Shown: positions 58,868-64,000 of the stretch, in pieces
Layout of the letters: each line of letters opens with the position of its first letter
Position numbering within the stretch: the stretch's first letter is position 1
DNA from: Bacillus sp. SLBN-46
GTDB lineage: Bacteria > Bacillota > Bacilli > Bacillales > Cytobacillaceae
Assembly: GCF_031453555.1 (NCBI RefSeq)
Contig: NZ_JAVIZM010000001.1
Coordinates: 1,116,001-1,180,000, forward strand
Length of the DNA stretch: 64,000 bases
Direction of reading: 5' to 3'
Made by a program: the position numbers and the translations under genes
Notes under the pieces: generated by a model
Told to the model about the DNA's origin: nothing
What the model saw: the letters and a program-made list of their open reading frames with translations, nothing else
Databases searched by the model: none

Positions 58868-60946
58868 ATGAATCTATTTTTTAGGAAGAAGTACTTTTTT
58901 GTAGCGATCGTTATTGTACTCATTTTATCAAGTGTTCCCTTGATTGGAGCAGGAAATGCAGAAGCACAGGAGTCAAAGGTAAAGGATTTAGTGGTTGACC
59001 TAAATGTACCGCAAGTAACAAGAGAGGTAAAAGACAAACAAATCAAATTAAACGCTTTGCATGTGTATCAGGATGGACGCTTTATGTTGGCATCAAAATC
59101 AAAGTGGAAATCCTCGAATAAAAACGTAGCTACTGTCAATAAAGATGGCCAGGTTACCTTAAAAGGGCACAAGGGAAAAACCTTTATTTCTGTAAGTGAT
59201 GGGCGGTTCTGTGATCGAATTTCCATTCAATATAAGGAAAGTCAAATTCTCGTAAAAAAAGAAAAAGGTTCCCGCTATGACCTTATTGGCCAGGCATTGA
59301 AACAAATGACGATGGAGGAAAAAGTAGGGCAAATGCTGATGCCGGATTTCCGCAAATGGAATAACGTGGATGTTACGGAAATGAAGCCTGAAATTGCCCA
59401 ACTGGTAAAAGATTATCACCTTGGCGGCGTCATTTTATTTCGAGAAAATACGGTGACAGCAGGTCAAACCACTAAGCTGGTTAGTGCCTATCAGGAAGCA
59501 TCAGAAAAATACGGCATGTTAATCTCAATTGATCAGGAAGGCGGGATTGTCACACGCCTCCAGACAGGAATCGATTTTCCTGGGAACATGGCAATTGGAG
59601 CCTCACGTTCTGAAGAGGTAGCCGAAAAAGTCGGCAAAGCGATTGGGGAAGAACTGGATGCATTAGGTATTAATATGAATTTTGGACCTGTTTTAGATGT
59701 AAATTTGAATCCGGATAATCCAGTCATCGGAGTTCGTTCGTTCGGGGAAAATCCAGAGTTAGTCGGGAAATTAGGCAATGCCTATATCAACGGTCTTCAC
59801 CAAACAGGTACGGCTGCTACTGCGAAGCACTTTCCAGGACACGGGGACACCTCGGTGGATTCGCATTTAGGCATTGCGGAAGTGCCACATGATATGGAGC
59901 GTTTGAAAAAGGTGGAATTAGTACCGTTCCAACAGGCTATGGATGCCGGTATTGACGCCATCATGACGGCACACGTTACTTTTCCCAAAATAGATGATAC
60001 AAAAGCGATCTCGAAAGCGGATGGTTCAGAAATTGCAGTTCCTGCGACATTATCTAAAAAAGTATTAACGGGATTGATGCGTGAAGAAATGGGCTATAAG
60101 GGAGTCATTGTGACGGACGCAATGGATATGGGGGCCATTTCGAAGCACTTTGGTCCGGTAGATGCGGCCATTCGTGCGGTTCAAGCAGGTGCTGACATTC
60201 TACTCATGCCAGTTGGAGTGGCTGAGGTAGCGAACGGCATTTATGAGGCAGTGAATGCTGGCGATATTTCACCAGAAAGATTGGACCAATCAGTGGAGCG
60301 CATTTTAACATTGAAACTAAATCGAGTTATTGTGAAGGCCGAGGAAGAAAAGAGCTTAGATGAGAAAGTGGCACAGGCCATAAAAGTAGTCGGCTCGGCT
60401 GAACATAAAGCAGTAGAAAAGGAAGCAGCCGCAAAATCGATTACCCTGGTGAAAAATAATGGGGTACTTCCGCTAAAGGCTACAAATGAAGAGAAGATTG
60501 CGGTTGTCGGGGGTTCTGGCTTCTATATGAATGTACTCGCTGACGAAGTGAAAAAGCATCATGAAAATGTGACGTATATCAATACTTCAAAGAAGTTGAC
60601 AGAAGCGCAGCTCAACCAAATTCAAGATGCTAAATATATCATTGCTGGAACATATACTTCATCAGTAAGCGGCAGGGCACCTACAGCAGATCAAATGGTG
60701 ATGACGAACCAGCTGATTGCAACGGGTATTCCTGTTGTGGCAGTCAGTGCAAGAAATCCATATGACATCATGTCCTATCCAACAGTGGGGGCCTACCTTG
60801 TCCAGTATGGCTTCAAACCTGCGAGCTTCGGAGCCGTGGCAAACACCATTTTCGGTGAAAACCTACCAACAGGAAAGTTGCCAGTGACCATTTACAACCA
60901 GGATGGCAGCGTATTATATGGCTATGGCCATGGATTAGAATATTAA
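58868..60946 (+). CDS. nagZ: Secreted glycoside hydrolase family 3 beta-N-acetylglucosaminidase (NagZ/YbbD-like)
   Basis: Releases terminal GlcNAc from muropeptides outside the cell. 692 residues. A signal peptide (to about residue 33, NAEAQ) is followed by an N-terminal Big-2/Ig-like domain (about 40-130, WKSSNKNVATVNKDGQVTLKG). The GH3 barrel (about 140-470) has the NagZ-type KHFPGHGDTSVDSH loop carrying the catalytic His/Asp and the nucleophile region VTDAMDMGAI. A C-terminal GH3 domain reaches residue 692. B. subtilis NagZ works with AmiE in muropeptide recovery; that partner is not adjacent here. Start after AAAGGGAG. Confidence 0.9.
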   Translation: MNLFFRKKYFFVAIVIVLILSSVPLIGAGNAEAQESKVKDLVVDLNVPQVTREVKDKQIKLNALHVYQDGRFMLASKSKWKSSNKNVATVNKDGQVTLKGHKGKTFISVSDGRFCDRISIQYKESQILVKKEKGSRYDLIGQALKQMTMEEKVGQMLMPDFRKWNNVDVTEMKPEIAQLVKDYHLGGVILFRENTVTAGQTTKLVSAYQEASEKYGMLISIDQEGGIVTRLQTGIDFPGNMAIGASRSEEVAEKVGKAIGEELDALGINMNFGPVLDVNLNPDNPVIGVRSFGENPELVGKLGNAYINGLHQTGTAATAKHFPGHGDTSVDSHLGIAEVPHDMERLKKVELVPFQQAMDAGIDAIMTAHVTFPKIDDTKAISKADGSEIAVPATLSKKVLTGLMREEMGYKGVIVTDAMDMGAISKHFGPVDAAIRAVQAGADILLMPVGVAEVANGIYEAVNAGDISPERLDQSVERILTLKLNRVIVKAEEEKSLDEKVAQAIKVVGSAEHKAVEKEAAAKSITLVKNNGVLPLKATNEEKIAVVGGSGFYMNVLADEVKKHHENVTYINTSKKLTEAQLNQIQDAKYIIAGTYTSSVSGRAPTADQMVMTNQLIATGIPVVAVSARNPYDIMSYPTVGAYLVQYGFKPASFGAVANTIFGENLPTGKLPVTIYNQDGSVLYGYGHGLEY

Positions 60947-60957
60947 CATTCTTTGGT

Positions 60958-61001
60958 GGGGACAGTCCCCCGCTGCGCTAAAGCGTCGGGGGACTGTCCC
61001 C
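60958..61001. repeat. Palindromic repeat R3, copy 2
   Basis: GGGGACAGTCCCCCG and CGGGGGACTGTCCCC flank CTGCGCTAAAGCGT. It starts 11 nt after the nagZ stop and matches the copy at 14454, also placed right after a plus-strand gene, except for the central loop. Confidence 0.8.
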
Positions 61002-61015
61002 AAAATAGCATTTGC

Positions 61016-61042
61016 GAGGATCTCTTTGGAGGTCCTCTTTTT
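61016..61042 (+). terminator. Intrinsic terminator after nagZ
   Basis: GAGGATCTC and GAGGTCCTC form an imperfect stem, followed by TTTTTT. The remaining 270 bases to galU hold three AGAAAAACC motifs (61105-61180) and a decayed R1-like CCCGTGGACAACTA (61217) but no gene. Confidence 0.65.
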
Positions 61043-61317
61043 TATATGACTAATGTCAATGTGTAGAATAACTCCTCTAATTAGTAGAAACGCCTACTCA
61101 ATTAAAGAAAAACCCCCGGACTTACCCCAATAAACGGAGAAAAACCACCTAACCTTTATAGAACTGACATACCAAACTAAGAAAAACCTCTTAAACATAT
61201 AAGATCCCCACAACCTCCCGTGGACAACTACCCATTTATTGCCCTTTCTATGTTGGACAACCTTCCTTCAAATAGGTACAAGAATAAATTAATACTAGTT
61301 CGTAAGGAGGGAAGGAC

Positions 61318-62130
61318 ATGGTACGAAAGGCAATAATACCTGCTGCTGGGTATGGAACAAGAACCCTGCCGATCACGAAGGTACTGCCCAAGGAGATGCT
61401 GCCGATATGCGGGAGACCGGCAATTGACTATCTTGTCGAAGAGGCAATCAAATCAGGAATTGAGCAAATCCTAATAGTAGTGTCGAGATCAAAAAATATG
61501 ATTCTTGATTACTATGATAGGTCAGTAGAATTGGAAACCTATTTAGAGGAAAAGGGAAAGAACCATTTATTAAAAGAAATCAGCCTACCAGATGTACATT
61601 TTCAATATGTCAGACAATCCTATGCACGCGGTTTAGGGGAGGCCATCCTGCTTGGTAAACACTTTGTAGGGGATGAACCGTTTGCTGTTTTGCTCCCAGA
61701 TGAGATTATTCTTTCTGACAAGCAGCCGCCATTAAGTCAGTTAATTGAGATGTTCAAAGAATTTAAAGGAAATGTTATCGGTGTCAAAAAAACGGATCCA
61801 TCCCTATTAAAAAACTACGGAGTCATTCAACCTCAAGCACTAAGGGAAAAAGAATACACCATCAAGAACATTATTGAAAAACCACAGCAATCACCCCCGT
61901 CAGATTTAGCTGTAATCGGAAGGTATATATTTAACCCTGCCATCTTTCATTATCTTGAAACCATCTCTCCGGGCGTAGGGGGCGAAATTCAACTGACAGA
62001 CGCCATTAAAGCGATGGCTCAGGATTATACAAGCTACGCTCTAGAGATACAAGGTCAAAGCTATGATATTGCTAAAAGCACGGAGTATGTCAAACTGATT
62101 AATTATTTATGTGGACCTAAGGAGGTTTAA
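61318..62130 (+). CDS. galU: UTP-glucose-1-phosphate uridylyltransferase
   Basis: Makes UDP-glucose from UTP and glucose 1-phosphate. 270 residues with the nucleotide-binding loop AAGYGTRTLPITKVLPKEMLPI, PFAVLLPDEI, the substrate region GRYIFNPAIF, and GEIQLTDAIKAM. It is slightly shorter than B. subtilis GtaB (about 290). The next gene, 6 nt on, oxidises UDP-glucose, so the pair supplies UDP-glucuronate for capsule or teichuronic acid. Start after AAGGAGGG. Confidence 0.93.
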   Translation: MVRKAIIPAAGYGTRTLPITKVLPKEMLPICGRPAIDYLVEEAIKSGIEQILIVVSRSKNMILDYYDRSVELETYLEEKGKNHLLKEISLPDVHFQYVRQSYARGLGEAILLGKHFVGDEPFAVLLPDEIILSDKQPPLSQLIEMFKEFKGNVIGVKKTDPSLLKNYGVIQPQALREKEYTIKNIIEKPQQSPPSDLAVIGRYIFNPAIFHYLETISPGVGGEIQLTDAIKAMAQDYTSYALEIQGQSYDIAKSTEYVKLINYLCGPKEV

Positions 62131-62136
62131 AATATC

Positions 62137-63411
62137 GTGAAAATCTTAATCGTCGGTACAGGATATGTAGGAACGACGACGGGTCTGATTTTTTGTGAGA
62201 TGGGTCATCAGGTAACGGGGCTTGATTTAGACGAAACCAAAATCAAAGCTTTGGAAGCTGGTAAACTACATTTCTATGAGCCGGGACTGGAAGATCTGTT
62301 AATTAAGCATATTGCTGCGAAAAATATTTCTTTTACAAAAAAGACTAAAAAGGCCGTTAAAGAAAATGATGTTATATTCATTTGTGTCGGCACCCCTCAA
62401 GACACAGATGGAAGTGCAGACCTTACTTTTGTGAAAAATGTGGCGGAATCTATTGGGGAAAATATGGACAACTATAAGGTGATTGTCACGAAGAGTACGG
62501 TGCCGGTTGGTACAGCAGAGCTGGTTACGAAATGGATCAGCGAATCACAAAAGGACAAAATTCCTTTTGATGTCGTCTCCAATCCCGAGTTTCTACGTGA
62601 GGGTTCAGCTGTTCTAGATGCACTGAATCCGGACCGAATTGTTATTGGTACATCAAGCGAAAAAGCACGAGGCATATTGAGAGACCTTTATAAAGACTTT
62701 CACTGTCCAATCGTCGAAACGAACCCTAGGGCTTCCGAAATGATAAAGTATGCCGCTAACTCCTTTCTCGCCCTAAAGATATCCTATATTAACGAGTTAG
62801 CTAGATTGTGTAATAGACTTCAGATTAATGTGAATGATGTTTCAAAGGCGATTGGATTGGATCACAGGATTGGCCCTCATTTCCTTAATGCCGGATTAGG
62901 CTATGGAGGCTCTTGTTTTCCTAAAGATGTGAGCGCATTAATCCAAATAGCGCGACAAAACGGGCGCCCGCTGTCCATATTAGAAAGCGCCGCTAAAGTG
63001 AACAAAGAACAAACAGATTATTTTATTGAAAAAATCAAACAGGCTCTCGGAGGAGATCTCCAAAGTAAAACGATTGCTGTTCTAGGAGTAGCGTTTAAAG
63101 CAAACACCGATGATACAAGGGAGTCTCCGAGTCTCATATTAATCAAACGATTACAAGATGAACAAGTGAACATAAGGGTGCATGATCCGATTGTAAAACT
63201 AGAAAGCGGACAATTCCCAACAGTAGAGGAAACAGTCACTGGTGCGGACGCCGTGATTCTTTGCACCGATTGGGGTGACTATAAGACGATTGATTGGGCT
63301 GCTCTTAAAGTGTTAATGAACCAGGCGTATATTTTTGATGGAAGAAACATGATTGATAAGGGGATTGTGGAAAGTCTAGGATTCTACTATATTGGGGTGG
63401 CAAATCATTGA
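62137..63411 (+). CDS. ugd: UDP-glucose 6-dehydrogenase
   Basis: Oxidises UDP-glucose to UDP-glucuronate with two NAD+. 424 residues. N-terminal NAD site GTGYVGTTTGLIFCEMGH; FICVGTPQDTDGSADL; central helix region KYAANSFLALKISYINELA; the catalytic Cys in GYGGSCFPKDVSAL; and a C-terminal UDP-binding domain (GVAFKANTDDTRESPS, HDPIV). B. subtilis equivalents are TuaD/YtcA/Ugd. GTG start with AAGGAGG upstream, inside the galU 3' end. Shares the transcript and terminator with galU. Confidence 0.94.
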   Translation: MKILIVGTGYVGTTTGLIFCEMGHQVTGLDLDETKIKALEAGKLHFYEPGLEDLLIKHIAAKNISFTKKTKKAVKENDVIFICVGTPQDTDGSADLTFVKNVAESIGENMDNYKVIVTKSTVPVGTAELVTKWISESQKDKIPFDVVSNPEFLREGSAVLDALNPDRIVIGTSSEKARGILRDLYKDFHCPIVETNPRASEMIKYAANSFLALKISYINELARLCNRLQINVNDVSKAIGLDHRIGPHFLNAGLGYGGSCFPKDVSALIQIARQNGRPLSILESAAKVNKEQTDYFIEKIKQALGGDLQSKTIAVLGVAFKANTDDTRESPSLILIKRLQDEQVNIRVHDPIVKLESGQFPTVEETVTGADAVILCTDWGDYKTIDWAALKVLMNQAYIFDGRNMIDKGIVESLGFYYIGVANH

Positions 63412-63420
63412 AAGGCTAAT

Positions 63421-63449
63421 AAAAAGAGCATGGCAGCATGCTCTTTTTT
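63421..63449. terminator. Bidirectional intrinsic terminator
   Basis: AAAAAGAGCATG pairs with CATGCTCTTTTT around a 4-nt loop, followed by T. It separates ugd from the convergent LysE gene. Confidence 0.9.
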
Positions 63450-63489
63450 CAATACTATATAATAGATGGAATCTCCACCCAAAATACAG

Positions 63490-64000
63490 TTATTCTTGAC
63501 TTTGTAGTACCAGCTGTAATCCTAAGCCGATATAAATGGCCCCGACTACTTTGCTCTGCCAGCGAAAGAATTTACTATTCTTATTGGAAAATAGACGTTC
63601 TCCAATTGAACTTGTAAGGAAGGCTAAAAGAGTCGTATACAAAATACTCATTAGCACAAAGGTAAGTCCAAGAATTAATAACTGATAAACCACAGGTGTG
63701 CCGTTATTATGGACAAATTGCGGCAGGAAAGCTAAGAAAAAGAGTGCTGTTTTTGGGTTTAGCAATTCAATTAACAAGGCTTGTCGAAAAGAAACGGAAG
63801 GATTACTCTTTTTTGCTTCGATGGTGGGCTTTTCTTGTTGTACTTTCGTTCTTTCAAGTAACGATTTTATCCCTAAGAAAATTAAATAGGCAGCACCTAA
63901 ATATTTTACGATCTCAAATGCGAGAGCTGATGTCATTAATATGGCAGACAATCCAAGAACGGCGGCTACCGTATGGATTAAATCGCCCACTGCGATTCCT
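63490..64000 (-). CDS. LysE/RhtB family amino acid exporter (5' end beyond window)
   Basis: The frame is open to the right edge, reading GIAVGDLIHTVAAVLGL there, so the start and about 30-40 N-terminal residues are missing. The visible part has the family core: ALAFEIVKYLGAAYLIFLGIKSLLE, then RQALLIELLNPKTALFFLAFLPQFV, and a C-terminal membrane pair. LysE-type exporters expel basic or hydrophobic amino acids, homoserine lactones and similar; the substrate is unknown. A valine codon at 63988 (GTG) is internal, not the start. Confidence 0.88.
   Translation of the reverse strand, partial: GIAVGDLIHTVAAVLGLSAILMTSALAFEIVKYLGAAYLIFLGIKSLLERTKVQQEKPTIEAKKSNPSVSFRQALLIELLNPKTALFFLAFLPQFVHNNGTPVVYQLLILGLTFVLMSILYTTLLAFLTSSIGERLFSNKNSKFFRWQSKVVGAIYIGLGLQLVLQSQE

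Overview
The window is a 64 kb stretch of a low-GC, spore-former-type Bacillaceae chromosome. The grounds are AGGAGG-type ribosome sites with frequent TTG and GTG starts, lipoprotein signals, and gene sets typical of Bacillus and relatives: OpuA with GbsR, PurR boxes on a purine permease, an rbs operon with LacI-type operators, XpaC/TelA, and TagU-like and NagZ wall proteins. The genus cannot be fixed from the sequence alone; Neobacillus or a near relative is a guess. No rRNA, tRNA, prophage or CRISPR was seen.

Layout. 1-5.9 kb: end of an S9 peptidase, an ABC-2 exporter pair, a secreted CAP protein, a small anchored protein and a PRPP synthase without its usual neighbours. 6-9 kb: a 1000-residue PAS/GGDEF/EAL protein. 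9.1-14.4 kb: purine permease under a PurR operator, then opuAA-opuAB-opuAC (opuAB frameshifted) divergent from a GbsR-type regulator across a palindrome. 14.5-21.3 kb: lipoprotein, orphan membrane-fusion protein, galE, acyltransferase, an EAL protein with a degenerate GGDEF, YitT. 21.5-26.7 kb: a two-component system, an SSS-like membrane protein, an acetamidase/formamidase and an APC permease, all co-directional. 26.8-30.6 kb: orphan molybdopterin oxidoreductase, and an ECF sigma/anti-sigma pair with a likely self-recognised promoter. 30.8-33.4 kb: secreted coiled-coil protein plus OmpR-type two-component system. 33.5-36.6 kb: a cell-wall amidase gene split by an A7 frameshift, a ferritin-like protein, a small membrane protein. 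36.8-40.6 kb: a REP-associated tyrosine transposase (RAYT) overlapping comM, plsY, a serine hydrolase. 40.8-46.8 kb: rbsR-D-A-C-B-K (rbsC frameshifted). 47.3-52.6 kb: ZIP transporter, LCP protein, membrane trypsin-like protease, UDP-GlcNAc 2-epimerase, VOC protein. 52.7-58 kb: His/Gly-rich protein, XpaC-TelA, M15 peptidase, a c-di-GMP-I riboswitch with a 59-aa gene, copper nitrite reductase. 58.2-64 kb: a small gene, a DnaA-box cluster, a NagZ-like GH3 enzyme, galU-ugd, and a truncated LysE exporter.

Three threads look most worth following. (1) A family of dispersed two-hairpin repeats (core GGTG-TCAGG-CACC, then GTGGACA..TGTCCAC) sits in many intergenic gaps, includes one variant with compensatory stem changes, and brackets the window's only RAYT gene. 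(2) A c-di-GMP-I riboswitch precedes a 59-residue protein that shares an ungapped QDCL..LK..KA.YH motif with a second, 50-residue protein 40 kb away; the window also carries two c-di-GMP enzymes. (3) At 58455-58662 eight DnaA-box-like 9-mers lie in one orientation, away from any dnaA gene. Three genes (opuAB, the amidase, rbsC) carry simple frameshifts; two are in homopolymers, so sequencing error must be excluded before calling them pseudogenes or switches.
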